The notes under the pieces were generated by a model. The model had not been told where the DNA came from, searched no databases, and was given only the letters and a program-made list of their open reading frames with translations. Shown here in pieces: positions 9,242-17,417 of a stretch of 64,000 bases of DNA. The position numbers and the translations under genes are program-made. Numbering within the stretch: position 1 is the first letter of the stretch; each line of letters opens with the position of its first letter. The stretch is from Aceticella autotrophica. Its GTDB lineage: Bacteria > Bacillota > Thermoanaerobacteria > Thermoanaerobacterales > Thermoanaerobacteraceae. Location of the stretch: assembly GCF_017357865.1 (NCBI RefSeq), contig NZ_CP060096.1, forward strand, positions 2,157,001-2,221,000, given 5' to 3'.

Positions 9242-10051
9242 TTATCTTTTCTTATTCCATGTATCAGATTCATATTTTTCTGTAAGCTGCTCAGCAATCT
9301 TACGTTCATAATCAGTAATATTTTCAACTTTCAAAGATATTTCAAATTCTTCTTCAAAGCCTCTTTTTATATTATCTGCTAATAAATTTATATCTATATC
9401 TTTATTTAAGATATTTTTGATTGTTGTGGATTTTTTCATAAGATTTTCTTTCAAAAAGTTTTTTGTCTTTTCAGATTTTAATCTTAACAATTCAATAAAC
9501 ATATCGAGATTCCAATCAATAACTATAGAACCATGTTGAAGCAACATCCCCTCATTCCTTGTTTGAGCACTTCCTACAAGCTTTTTCCCCTCTACTACTA
9601 TCTCATACCATGAAGGTGCATCAAAACAAGCTGCTGACAAAGACTTACCTTGCTCTGCCTTATGGACATTGTTTGCATCAATTCCTGTATGCTTCAATCC
9701 TCTTATTAAGGCTTCACTAATCTTTTTATATGAACCCATTATGGTTTTGTCCAAATAATCATTCACTTCTGGAATTACAAAACTGTATGTCAGCTCTGCA
9801 TCATGAAGAACAGCTCTTCCACCGGTTGGTCTTCTGACAATATCTACGCCGAATTTTTTACACATAGCTTCATTTACTTCTTTATCATATTTTTGAAAAT
9901 ATCCTAAGCTCAAACCGGGAGGATCCCATGTGTAAAATCTAAGAGTCGGAGGAACTTTTCCTTCTCTACATGCAGTCATAATAGCTTCGTCTATTGCCAT
10001 GTTTTTAAAGGCATTATGTTTTTCTATATGAATAAGACGCCATTCTTTCAT
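9242..10051 (-). CDS. lplA: Lipoate-protein ligase A family
   Basis: 269-residue biotin/lipoate ligase-fold protein. It carries RRPTGGRAVLHDAELTYSFV near residues 71-90 and GKKLVGSAQTRNEGMLLQHG near residues 150-170, containing the catalytic lysine. It would attach lipoate or octanoate to carrier proteins such as the GcvH at 10.1 kb and possibly the DGC-GcvH fusion at 51.9 kb. Start ATG 10051 follows GAGGGTGA; the open frame upstream runs into the gcvH terminator and is not coding. Octanoyltransferases (LipM/LipL) look similar, so a LipM-like octanoyl transfer together with LipA is possible. Confidence 0.88.
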   Translation of the reverse strand: MKEWRLIHIEKHNAFKNMAIDEAIMTACREGKVPPTLRFYTWDPPGLSLGYFQKYDKEVNEAMCKKFGVDIVRRPTGGRAVLHDAELTYSFVIPEVNDYLDKTIMGSYKKISEALIRGLKHTGIDANNVHKAEQGKSLSAACFDAPSWYEIVVEGKKLVGSAQTRNEGMLLQHGSIVIDWNLDMFIELLRLKSEKTKNFLKENLMKKSTTIKNILNKDIDINLLADNIKRGFEEEFEISLKVENITDYERKIAEQLTEKYESDTWNKKR

Positions 10052-10085
10052 TATTTCACCCTCATACTTTTTATAAAAATATTTT

Positions 10086-10116
10086 AAACAAGCCACTTTA
10101 AAAAGTGGCTTGTTTT
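10086..10116 (-). terminator. Terminator after gcvH
   Basis: Near-perfect hairpin made of AAACAAGCCACTT and AAGTGGCTTGTTT around a short A-rich loop, with T-runs on either side, 9 nt after the gcvH stop. It separates gcvH from lplA; some read-through may feed lplA and the cofactor genes. Confidence 0.85.
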
Positions 10117-10124
10117 TAGATTCC

Positions 10125-10502
10125 TTATTTTATACTGTTTTCATATTCTGTATTTGACATAAGATTATCTAATTCGGAAGAATCAGTCATCTTTACTTTA
10201 ATCATCCACCCATCACCATATGGGGACTCATTAACCTTTTCGGGAGAATCCTCCAATTCCGGATTAACCTCTATAACTTTACCGCTTACAGGCGCATAAA
10301 GGTCTGAAGCAACTTTAGCTGATTCAACTGTTCCAAAGGTTTCATCCTGTTTGATTTCATCTCCAACACCTGGAAGTTCGACATATAATATATCCCCAAG
10401 CTGATCCTGTGCATGGTCTGTAATCCCTATAACTGCAGTGTCACCTTCAGCTTTAGCCCAGGTGTGTTCTTTGTGATACTTGATATCTGACGGAAAATTC
10501 AT
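10125..10502 (-). CDS. gcvH: Lipoyl carrier protein GcvH (glycine cleavage H-type)
   Basis: 125-residue H protein. MNFPSDIKYHKEHTWAKAEG is the standard start, and the lipoyl lysine is K63 in GTVESAKVAS, followed by the APVSGKVIEVNPEL hinge. No gcvT or gcvP genes lie in the window: its neighbours are lplA and lipA, so either the other glycine cleavage genes are elsewhere or it serves another lipoate pathway. ATG 10502 follows AAGGAGGA. It is transcribed from its own promoter with a striking 13-bp inverted repeat just upstream and ends at a strong hairpin. Confidence 0.95.
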   Translation of the reverse strand: MNFPSDIKYHKEHTWAKAEGDTAVIGITDHAQDQLGDILYVELPGVGDEIKQDETFGTVESAKVASDLYAPVSGKVIEVNPELEDSPEKVNESPYGDGWMIKVKMTDSSELDNLMSNTEYENSIK

Positions 10503-10530
10503 TTTATATTCCTCCTTAAATATTTTATTT

Positions 10531-10573
10531 ATAAACATGAACATGTTTTTTAATAATACCTGTTCATGTTTAT
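10531..10573 (-). promoter_or_regulatory. 13-bp inverted repeat in the gcvH leader
   Basis: ATAAACATGAACA (10531-10543) and TGTTCATGTTTAT (10561-10573) are perfect complements around a 17-nt loop, ending about 28 nt before the gcvH start codon and just before its ribosome site. It could be an operator or an RNA hairpin that controls translation; no trailing T-run argues against a terminator. Confidence 0.6.
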
Positions 10574-10673
10574 TACAAAATTGTATTTATTATTTTTCGA
10601 TTCTATAAAACTTATACCATTTATGTATATACATAGCTTAATCTTTATATAGGATATTTAACCTGATGATTAT

Positions 10674-10702
10674 ATTATACTATCTATCCCATACAATAGC
10701 AA
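10674..10702 (-). promoter_or_regulatory. Promoter of gcvH
   Basis: Minus-strand TTGCTA (10697-10702) and TATAAT (10674-10679) spaced by 17 nt, about 170 nt before gcvH. Confidence 0.6.
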
Positions 10703-10753
10703 GCCTTCCGGAGGTTAAGTTTTTATTTTTGTCCTATTATTAAGAAAGGATTA

Positions 10754-11614
10754 CTATCCTTTTGCTATTTCTTTAAAAAATTCTTCTGCATTATAGGAAC
10801 TCCTTACAAAAGGAGATGATGATACATATTTAAATCCCATTTTCAGTGCTTCATCTTTATATTCCTCAAACATTTCAGGAGTAACAAATTCTTTTACTTC
10901 CAATTGTTCCTTAGAGGGTTTAAGATATTGCCCTAATGTAATCATATCACAATTATTTTCAAGAAGATCTTTCATAACCAGCAGTACTTCATCTTTCGTT
11001 TCTCCTAATCCCAGCATCATGCCAGATTTTGTATATATAGAGGGTTCCATCTCTTTAACAGTTTTTAATACTTCAAGTGAACGCCTATAAACCGCCTGCG
11101 GTCTAGCAATAGAGTAAAGCCGCGGTACGGTTTCAACATTATGCCCAATTACTTCCGGATGTGTTTTTACAACCATCTCTATTGCTTCATATGAAGCCTT
11201 AAAATCCGGTATAAGTAATTCAATAGTAGAATTAGGGCACTCTTTTCGTATGGCTTTTACTGTTTCCGCAAAAATTAATGCTCCTCCATCCTTCAAGTCA
11301 TCTCTTGTAACAGACGTTATTACCGCATGCTTAATCCTCAGCTCCTTAACTGCCTCAGCAACCCTTTCAGGTTCATCTGGATCTACAGGCAAAGGTTTTC
11401 CATTCATTACTGAACAAAACCGGCAATTTCTTGTACATGTATCCCCTAAAATCATGAAGGTAGCCGTTCTTTTTGCAAAACATTCACCAATATTAGGGCA
11501 TCGTGCACTTTCACAAACAGTATGCAATTTATGCTCCTTTGAGAATTCCTTTAGTTCTTTTAACAAAATGGCTTTGGGAGGCCTTTTCGTTAACCATTCA
11601 GGCAGTCTTTTCAT
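10754..11614 (-). CDS. lipA: Lipoyl synthase LipA
   Basis: 286-residue radical SAM enzyme that inserts two sulfurs into protein-bound octanoate. Both clusters are visible: the auxiliary CESARCPNIGECF motif near residue 34 and the radical SAM CTRNCRFC motif near residue 60; the C-terminal RSSY motif contains the serine ligand of the auxiliary cluster. It follows cooC on the same strand. A small hairpin (AAAGGAT / ATCCTTT) overlaps its stop codon. Confidence 0.96.
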   Translation of the reverse strand: MKRLPEWLTKRPPKAILLKELKEFSKEHKLHTVCESARCPNIGECFAKRTATFMILGDTCTRNCRFCSVMNGKPLPVDPDEPERVAEAVKELRIKHAVITSVTRDDLKDGGALIFAETVKAIRKECPNSTIELLIPDFKASYEAIEMVVKTHPEVIGHNVETVPRLYSIARPQAVYRRSLEVLKTVKEMEPSIYTKSGMMLGLGETKDEVLLVMKDLLENNCDMITLGQYLKPSKEQLEVKEFVTPEMFEEYKDEALKMGFKYVSSSPFVRSSYNAEEFFKEIAKG

Positions 11615-11691
11615 ATCTTCCCTTCTCCTTTTATACTTTTATCAATTAATATTCTAATCCAGTTTTATCTTATTTACAACAACTTATATAT

Positions 11692-12477
11692 TTAATTTAT
11701 TTTAGATAACAGTTTCTTTTCCAGTGAATCTCTTATTTCTTTGATTTCTTCAACGGTTTTAGGACTTGTATCAAAAGGAGAAACGCCTTCTAAATCTGCT
11801 TTTATTATATTTTGGTCATAAGAAATAAAGCCAAGAAATTCATCTTTTATATTGGATTTAAGAAATTCAATATCTTCTTTATTCCTTACCTTATTAAAAA
11901 CAACAAATATATTTTTAATCTTAATATCTGACGCAAGCTGTTTTATTTTATAATAGGTTTGAAGGCTTCTTGCACCCGGTTCAACAACTACTATAAGAGC
12001 ATCCATTGCATCAGCAGTTCCCCTACCCAGATGTTCTATGCCTGCTTCCATATCCATAATAACTACTTCATCCCTAAATATAATAAGGTGTTTCATAAGG
12101 CTTCTAATTAATGCACTCTCGGGGCAAACACACCCATTGCCTCCTTTTTCTACTGTCCCCATTATAAGAAGTTTTACGCCTTTATGTTCTCTCGAATACT
12201 TATCAGGAATATCATCAACCCTTGGATTTAATTTAAACATCTGACCAAAAACACCGGGTTTTGCGCTGGTCCTTTCAGCTACTAACTTTTTTAACTCAGA
12301 TATAGGAGTAATCTTTGCAGCCTCTTCCGATGAAAAACCGACAGACAATGCCAAATTTGCGTCAGGATCAGCATCAACAGCTAAAACCTTTTTTCCCTCT
12401 GATGCATAAAGCCTTGCAAGAACACCGGCAAGAGTAGTTTTACCAACGCCGCCTTTTCCAGTTATAGCTATTTTCAT
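11692..12477 (-). CDS. cooC: CO dehydrogenase maturation ATPase CooC
   Basis: 261-residue MinD/NifH-like P-loop ATPase that helps insert nickel into the CODH C-cluster. It has the deviant Walker A GKGGVGKTTLAG at residues 6-17, DADPDANLA, and the CVC pair (GGNGCVCPESALI) that bridges the dimer and binds metal in CooC. I use ATG 12477, six bases after GGAAG. It lies directly downstream of cooS, separated by a strong terminator hairpin, which suggests it is made at a lower level than CooS. Confidence 0.93.
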   Translation of the reverse strand: MKIAITGKGGVGKTTLAGVLARLYASEGKKVLAVDADPDANLALSVGFSSEEAAKITPISELKKLVAERTSAKPGVFGQMFKLNPRVDDIPDKYSREHKGVKLLIMGTVEKGGNGCVCPESALIRSLMKHLIIFRDEVVIMDMEAGIEHLGRGTADAMDALIVVVEPGARSLQTYYKIKQLASDIKIKNIFVVFNKVRNKEDIEFLKSNIKDEFLGFISYDQNIIKADLEGVSPFDTSPKTVEEIKEIRDSLEKKLLSKIN

Positions 12478-12536
12478 ACCTTTCACTTCCTTTTGTTTAT
12501 CTATTTTCGATGAATACCCGTTATTCTTTGCTATAT

Positions 12537-12575
12537 AATGTTTAAAAAGGGCACATAGTGCCCTTTTTAAACATT
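12537..12575 (-). terminator. Terminator after cooS
   Basis: Long perfect hairpin: AATGTTTAAAAAGGGCAC pairs with its complement around a 3-nt loop, immediately after the cooS stop. It lies between cooS and cooC. Confidence 0.85.
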
Positions 12576-12577
12576 CA

Positions 12578-14464
12578 TTAGATCCCCAGAGCCTTCCTCT
12601 TAGCCTCGATATGATCTATCATAAGCTGTGCAGCTTTATGAGGATCAGGTTCAACAGCAAACTTACCTCCATATATACCTTCAACATCTTCTGTAAGCAG
12701 TTTTGTTACGTTCTTAGAACCAAGTACAGGTGGGCACACACCAAGAACCGTATAAACCCCTGATGTTACAAAGTAGGTTCCTATTGAAACCGCTTTTTCT
12801 GACATCCATTCCGGTGCAGCACCTGCAGCAGGAAGATCGCTTATATCAAGATTGAGATACTTGGCAACTTCATTCAATAAAATCAATATTCTGCTGCAAT
12901 CAACACATGAACCCATATGAAGTACCGGAGGAATACCTACAAGTTCACAAACTGTCTTAAGTCCAGGTCCGCATAATTCCTTTGCCTCAGGTTTCATAAG
13001 ACCTGCTTCGGCACAGGCATAAGCTGTACAACCTGTTACAACAACTATTACATCATGCTTTATAAGGTCTTTTATCAGTTCAACGTGTCCATAATTATGC
13101 TGCACTTTATGGTTGTTGCAACCAACAACACCGGCTGCTCCTCTTAAAACACCTGAAACAATACAATCTACAAGAGGCTTTACTGTTCCTGTAGGCTGTG
13201 CCGATGCAATAACAACCTTGTCAAGTCCCTTTATTATGCTCTCTACGCTGAAACCAACAATTGCTTGGCTTTTTTCTTCAGGAATATGCACCTTTTCAGG
13301 TATTCTATTCTTAAAGTTTTCAACACCTTCAAGGATTATCTTTTTTGCAATCTCATATGCATGCTTTTCATCAAACTGAATATGAATTGCCCCAGGTATC
13401 TTTGCCTTCGGTGATGTGGAAATAACCTTTGTATGATAGCATGATGCAACCTGTGTAACTGAGGGCATTATACACTGTACATCAACAATCATAGCATCAA
13501 CTGCTCCCGTTACAATAGCAGCTTCCTGCTGTAGGAAATTTCCTGCCATTCTTGTGCCATGCCTCATGACAATCTCATTACCTGTGCAGCACATTCCAAC
13601 TACATTAATGCCTTCTGCTCCAACCGCTTTTGCCCTTTCCAAAAGTTCATTGTCTTGAGAAGCCTGTACAATCATATCTGAAAGTGTCGGCTCATGTCCA
13701 TGTGCAACAATATTTACCATATTTTTTTCCAGAACACCAAGATTTGCCTCTGTTTCAATCGGTTTAGGCAGACCAAAAAGCACGTCGCTTAGTTCAGTTG
13801 CTATCATTGAACCGCCCCAGCCATCACCAATGGAGGCTCTTACACCTTGCTGTATAAGGTTTACATAATCTGCATCAACACCCATATGTGTCTGGTGCAT
13901 TATCTGTACAATCTCTCTATCAATTGAACGTGGCCATACATCGTTTTTCTCCCAGATCTTTTTTCTTTTCTCATTCGCTGTATAAGGATATAACGTCAAT
14001 CCCTCATATCTTCCAAAATCTTCTAATGCCTTTATGGCTGTTTCTTTTGCAATCTCTTTAATGTCTTTACCCTCTGTTTCAACACCAAAAACCTTTGCCA
14101 CAGCAATTAACTTTTCAGGTTCCTTAACCTCATAGTCTGAACCTTCTGCAGCCATTAAAAGTGTATGGGAAATATCCCTTCCATGGTCTGAGTGCGCAGC
14201 AGCTCCTCCAGCAATCATTCTTATGAGATTCCTTGCGACTATAGTATCAGCATCAGCACCGCATACACCCCTTTTCGGTCCATCTCCAACAAGGTCAATC
14301 CTGCAGGGTCCCATTGTACAAATACGGCAGCATACACCTGTTTCCCCAAATCCACACTGGGGTTTCATTTTCTCTGCCCTGTCCCATGCAGTTTCTACAT
14401 TATCTTTCTTGGCTTTTTCAATCATTTTCATTGTTGCAGTTTCAATAGTTCTGCTATCTTCCAT
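12578..14464 (-). CDS. cooS: Ni-containing anaerobic CO dehydrogenase catalytic subunit
   Basis: 628-residue monofunctional CODH (CooS class). It interconverts CO and CO2 in the cytoplasm and passes electrons to a ferredoxin-like partner. The N-terminal cysteines C37 and C45 (D-cluster) and C46, C49, C54, C68 (B-cluster) are all in place in CGFGETGVCCRICTMGPC. Later motifs VGMCCTGNEIVMRHG, GCNNHKVQHNYGH, VVTGCTAYACAEAG and HMGSCVDCSR supply the C-cluster ligands. Immediately upstream is a CooF-type ferredoxin, then hypBADC and the energy-converting hydrogenase, the layout expected for CO-dependent H2 formation. No acetyl-CoA synthase genes are in the window. Confidence 0.97.
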   Translation of the reverse strand: MEDSRTIETATMKMIEKAKKDNVETAWDRAEKMKPQCGFGETGVCCRICTMGPCRIDLVGDGPKRGVCGADADTIVARNLIRMIAGGAAAHSDHGRDISHTLLMAAEGSDYEVKEPEKLIAVAKVFGVETEGKDIKEIAKETAIKALEDFGRYEGLTLYPYTANEKRKKIWEKNDVWPRSIDREIVQIMHQTHMGVDADYVNLIQQGVRASIGDGWGGSMIATELSDVLFGLPKPIETEANLGVLEKNMVNIVAHGHEPTLSDMIVQASQDNELLERAKAVGAEGINVVGMCCTGNEIVMRHGTRMAGNFLQQEAAIVTGAVDAMIVDVQCIMPSVTQVASCYHTKVISTSPKAKIPGAIHIQFDEKHAYEIAKKIILEGVENFKNRIPEKVHIPEEKSQAIVGFSVESIIKGLDKVVIASAQPTGTVKPLVDCIVSGVLRGAAGVVGCNNHKVQHNYGHVELIKDLIKHDVIVVVTGCTAYACAEAGLMKPEAKELCGPGLKTVCELVGIPPVLHMGSCVDCSRILILLNEVAKYLNLDISDLPAAGAAPEWMSEKAVSIGTYFVTSGVYTVLGVCPPVLGSKNVTKLLTEDVEGIYGGKFAVEPDPHKAAQLMIDHIEAKRKALGI

Positions 14465-14491
14465 AATTGACTCTCCTCCTTTTAATAATTT

Positions 14492-14917
14492 TCAAGATTC
14501 TTTATATGTCAAAGCACCAGCAGGACAATACATAACACATGCAGGTATGTCAGAAACACCTTCACAAAGGTCACATTTTATACACTTCTCCCTAATTCTG
14601 ATTGCATTAAAGGGACAAGCCTTCTCACACTCTCCACACCCAGTACATTTTTCAAAATCAACCACTATCATTCCTTCTTCATTTTGTGAAAGGGCTCCAA
14701 CGGGGCACGCTTCAACACACTTGGGCTTTTTACACTGCTTGCACTGTTCAGCTACAATAGAACTCTTTTTTTCATTGTAAATAATATGGATCCTTGGCAT
14801 AACATTTTCTTCCATAGCTGAAATCAATGATTTGCCTTTTGAGTGTACAGTAGCGCATCCCAGCTCACAGTTGTGGCATGCCATACAAAGCTCTTTTTTA
14901 AAGTTAATCTTTTTCAC
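14492..14917 (-). CDS. cooF: CooF-like polyferredoxin, electron partner of CooS
   Basis: 141-residue ferredoxin of the HycB/CooF type with four cysteine groups: CMACHNCELGC at the N-terminus, CKQCKKPKCVEACPVGAL, CTGCGECEKACPFNA, and CIKCDLCEGVSDIPACVMYCPAGAL. These fit four [4Fe-4S] clusters. It starts at GTG 14917 after AAAGGAGG. Encoded directly before cooS, it should carry electrons from CODH to the hydrogenase. Its transcription unit begins at the promoter at 15022-15050. Confidence 0.93.
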   Translation of the reverse strand: MKKINFKKELCMACHNCELGCATVHSKGKSLISAMEENVMPRIHIIYNEKKSSIVAEQCKQCKKPKCVEACPVGALSQNEEGMIVVDFEKCTGCGECEKACPFNAIRIREKCIKCDLCEGVSDIPACVMYCPAGALTYKES

Positions 14918-14977
14918 TGCATATCCCTCCTTTAAAATGATTCTTCATACTCAATTATGCTTATCATATTATTGAAA

Positions 14978-15050
14978 ATGTTTTTAATGCTTAAAACATG
15001 TAGTCACTTTACCTTATACTTATTTTAACATATGTTTTAATAAAATTCAA
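14978..15050 (-). promoter_or_regulatory. cooF-cooS promoter with dyad sequences
   Basis: Minus-strand TTGAAT (15045-15050) and TAAAAT (15022-15027) with a 17-nt spacer that contains the palindrome AACATATGTT. Downstream of the start site is a second dyad, ATGTTTT (14978-14984) and AAAACAT (14993-14999). Both share the sequence ATGTTTTAA, as expected for two sites of one regulator. They do not match the CooA consensus that I know (TGTCA-N6-TGACA). Confidence 0.5.
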
Positions 15051-15706
15051 CTTAATTTTTTTTCAAATATCTTATCTTTTATGAATTTTGAAAGCTTATC
15101 AATACCGTAACCTGTCGTACACGATACCGGAAAAACCTCCATTTTGGGATTGACCCGCTGGACATCTGTTAAAACCCTTTGCATATTATAATTAAAATAG
15201 TCTTTAACATCAAACTTGCTGATAACCATAACATCACATGTGTAAAACATTTTGGGATATTTTGCAACCTTATCGTCCCCCTCAGGTATACTTAAAACCA
15301 CCATACGAAGGTCTTCACCAATTTCAAAATCGGAAGGGCAGACAAGATTGCCGATGTTCTCTATTAAGATTAAATCAAATGCCCAGTTTTCAAAATTATT
15401 CATTGCTTTATCTACGGAAGCGGCTTCAATATGGCATGCGCCACCTGAATTAAGTTGAACAACAGGTATACCGAGGCTATTTATTTTTTCGGCATCTATT
15501 TTCCCCTCACAATCTGCCTCTATAACTCCTATTTTTAATTCGTCTTTCAGCTTTTTTATGAGTTCTACTATTACGCTGGTTTTCCCTGCACCCGGCGAAC
15601 CCATTATATTTACAACATATGTTCCTTTATTTTTAAAAATCTTCTTCAATTCATCACTTTGTTTGATATTGCTTTCAAAAATATTTCTAAGTACTTTGAT
15701 TTCCAT
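15047..15706 (-). CDS. hypB: Hydrogenase nickel incorporation GTPase HypB
   Basis: 219-residue SIMIBI GTPase that delivers Ni to the hydrogenase with HypA. P-loop GSPGAGKTSVI near residue 33, metal-binding GGACHIEAA and SKFDVKDYF (specificity region) are visible. Start ATG 15706 is one base after the hypA stop with GGAGGCGG upstream; the frame extends further upstream but through hypA. It lacks the N-terminal CxxCGC and His-rich stretches found in some HypB proteins. It could also help nickel loading of CooS. Confidence 0.94.
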   Translation of the reverse strand: MEIKVLRNIFESNIKQSDELKKIFKNKGTYVVNIMGSPGAGKTSVIVELIKKLKDELKIGVIEADCEGKIDAEKINSLGIPVVQLNSGGACHIEAASVDKAMNNFENWAFDLILIENIGNLVCPSDFEIGEDLRMVVLSIPEGDDKVAKYPKMFYTCDVMVISKFDVKDYFNYNMQRVLTDVQRVNPKMEVFPVSCTTGYGIDKLSKFIKDKIFEKKLS

Positions 15707-15707
15707 C

Positions 15708-16049
15708 CTATTCCGCCTCCATACTTTCAATAAAAAATTCGTTTCCCCCGATAATTTTAAGGTTTTTACTGTTGCATTCAGGACATTGTAAGTTTTTTTT
15801 CTTAATTGTAAATTCCTTTCCACAATCAAGGCACAAAATCTTTATAGGCAGTTTTTCAACAATAATTTTAGCCCCTTCTGCAACAGTACCTTTGCTAATT
15901 ATCTCAAAACAGTATTCAAGATTTTCCGGTATTATATCAGAAATTTCCCCCGTTTTTATTTTGATTTCTTTTATTCTTTTTAAATTGTGCTTATGCGCTT
16001 CATTTTCAACAATATATAATATGTTTTCACTTATACTTAATTCATGCAT
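15708..16049 (-). CDS. hypA: Hydrogenase maturation nickel metallochaperone HypA
   Basis: 113-residue HypA. N-terminal MHELSISENILYIVENEA has the Ni-binding His2; the zinc site is two pairs, CLDCGKEF and CPECNSKN. It precedes hypB without a gap and follows hypD after 65 nt, so the four hyp genes read as one group downstream of the hydrogenase operon. Confidence 0.95.
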   Translation of the reverse strand: MHELSISENILYIVENEAHKHNLKRIKEIKIKTGEISDIIPENLEYCFEIISKGTVAEGAKIIVEKLPIKILCLDCGKEFTIKKKNLQCPECNSKNLKIIGGNEFFIESMEAE

Positions 16050-16114
16050 TAAAATTATCCCCTAAGTATTTTCTTCCTTAAAATAAATTTTATACCATAT
16101 ATCCAAAATTATCT

Positions 16115-17194
16115 TCACTTATATTTGTATGCTGCAGCACAACTGCCTTCTGATGAAACCATACAGGGTCCAACCGGATTATCAGGATTGCAAATCTTTT
16201 TAAACAATGGACACTGATATGGAGATATCTTACCCTTCAACACCTCTCCACACTTACATGCTGTCGATTTTTCCTCTTCATAAGTTAAATCAAACTTAGC
16301 TGCCGCATCCCAATTTCTATATTCTTCTCTAATCTTAAGTCCGCTATTTGTTATGTTGCCTATTCCACGCCATACATCATCACAGGGCTCAAAGACTTCT
16401 TTTATTACATTAACAGCAGCCTTATTGCCTAAATAATTCACACATCTTGCATACTGATTTTCTATACTGCTTTCACCTTTTTTCAATTTTGTCAATATCA
16501 TATACAGTGCTTCAATTATGTCAAGAGGTTCAAAGCCTGTTATAATTCCAACTTTACCATAATCCCTTGATATAAAGTCAAAACCCTTAGCCCCGATTAT
16601 TGTTGCTACATGACCGGGACATAAAAAGCCGTCAAGCTTTATATCTGGCTGTTCAAGAAGAAAACGCATTACCGGTTCTACAACCTTATGGAGAGAAAGA
16701 ATGGAAATATTTTTTATATTTTCTCTCTTTGCATCCTTGATTATCAATGCTGCAGTAGGTGACGTTGTCTCAAAACCTATTCCAATAAAGACTACTTCTT
16801 CATCAGGATATTTCTTGGCGTAATCCAAAGCATCTTCAGCAGAATATACAATTTTAATCCTTGCTCCGAAACTTTTTGCATTTCTTAAAGAAATATCCGG
16901 ACTGCTGCCGGGAACCCTTATCATATCTCCATAGGTAGCAATAACAACTTTTTTCCTCATCGCAAGACGATATATGGCATCTATCCTGCTTGAAGCAGTC
17001 ACACAAACTGGGCAGCCCGGTCCTGACAGCAGTTTTACTTCTTCCGGAAGTATTCCCTTTAATCCATACTTTGCGATAGCCATTGTATGACTTCCACAGA
17101 CTTCCATTATATTGATCTTTCTATCAAATTTCATATTTTTAATGTTCTTTATTAACCTCTCTGAAAGTTCTTGATTATCAAGAGCATTATTCAT
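16115..17194 (-). CDS. hypD: Hydrogenase maturation factor HypD
   Basis: 359-residue HypD, scaffold for Fe(CN)2CO assembly. It carries EVCGSHTMAIAKYG near residue 30, the GPGCPVCVT motif, the GFETTSP loop and the cysteine-rich C-terminus (CKCGEVLKGKISPYQCPLF) that binds the [4Fe-4S] cluster. Its start overlaps hypC by 8 nt. Confidence 0.96.
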   Translation of the reverse strand: MNNALDNQELSERLIKNIKNMKFDRKINIMEVCGSHTMAIAKYGLKGILPEEVKLLSGPGCPVCVTASSRIDAIYRLAMRKKVVIATYGDMIRVPGSSPDISLRNAKSFGARIKIVYSAEDALDYAKKYPDEEVVFIGIGFETTSPTAALIIKDAKRENIKNISILSLHKVVEPVMRFLLEQPDIKLDGFLCPGHVATIIGAKGFDFISRDYGKVGIITGFEPLDIIEALYMILTKLKKGESSIENQYARCVNYLGNKAAVNVIKEVFEPCDDVWRGIGNITNSGLKIREEYRNWDAAAKFDLTYEEEKSTACKCGEVLKGKISPYQCPLFKKICNPDNPVGPCMVSSEGSCAAAYKYK

Positions 17195-17405
17195 ATTCCT
17201 CTATCTCCCTAAAAACTTCCTGTACCTCTTTTGCCATCTTTTCATCAATTTTTTCAATTGCAAAACCTGCATGAACAATTACATAATCTCCAACCTTCAG
17301 GTCAGGTATTAAATCAACCCTTGCTTTTCTTGTTATACCTTCTAATTCTACAACAGCCTTGTTATTTTCTATCTTTAAAACCTTCATTGGAACAGCAAGA
17401 CACAT
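17187..17405 (-). CDS. hypC: Hydrogenase assembly chaperone HypC
   Basis: 72-residue HypC/HupF. The mature N-terminus MCLAVPMKVLKIE with the essential Cys2 sets the start at ATG 17405, following AAGGTGA. It is encoded 12 nt after the hydrogenase large subunit, which it would chaperone during delivery of the Fe(CN)2CO unit, and overlaps hypD. Confidence 0.95.
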   Translation of the reverse strand: MCLAVPMKVLKIENNKAVVELEGITRKARVDLIPDLKVGDYVIVHAGFAIEKIDEKMAKEVQEVFREIEEYE

Positions 17406-17417
17406 TTTCTTCACCTT

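Noticed and set aside
10125-10502. A full glycine cleavage operon
   Set aside because: gcvT, gcvPA and gcvPB are not present in the window; only the H protein is.
14223-14780. A 185-codon + strand frame across cooS/cooF
   Set aside because: Antisense shadow of two well-supported genes; low-complexity composition.
14978-15050. CooA binding site
   Set aside because: The dyads do not match TGTCA-N6-TGACA.
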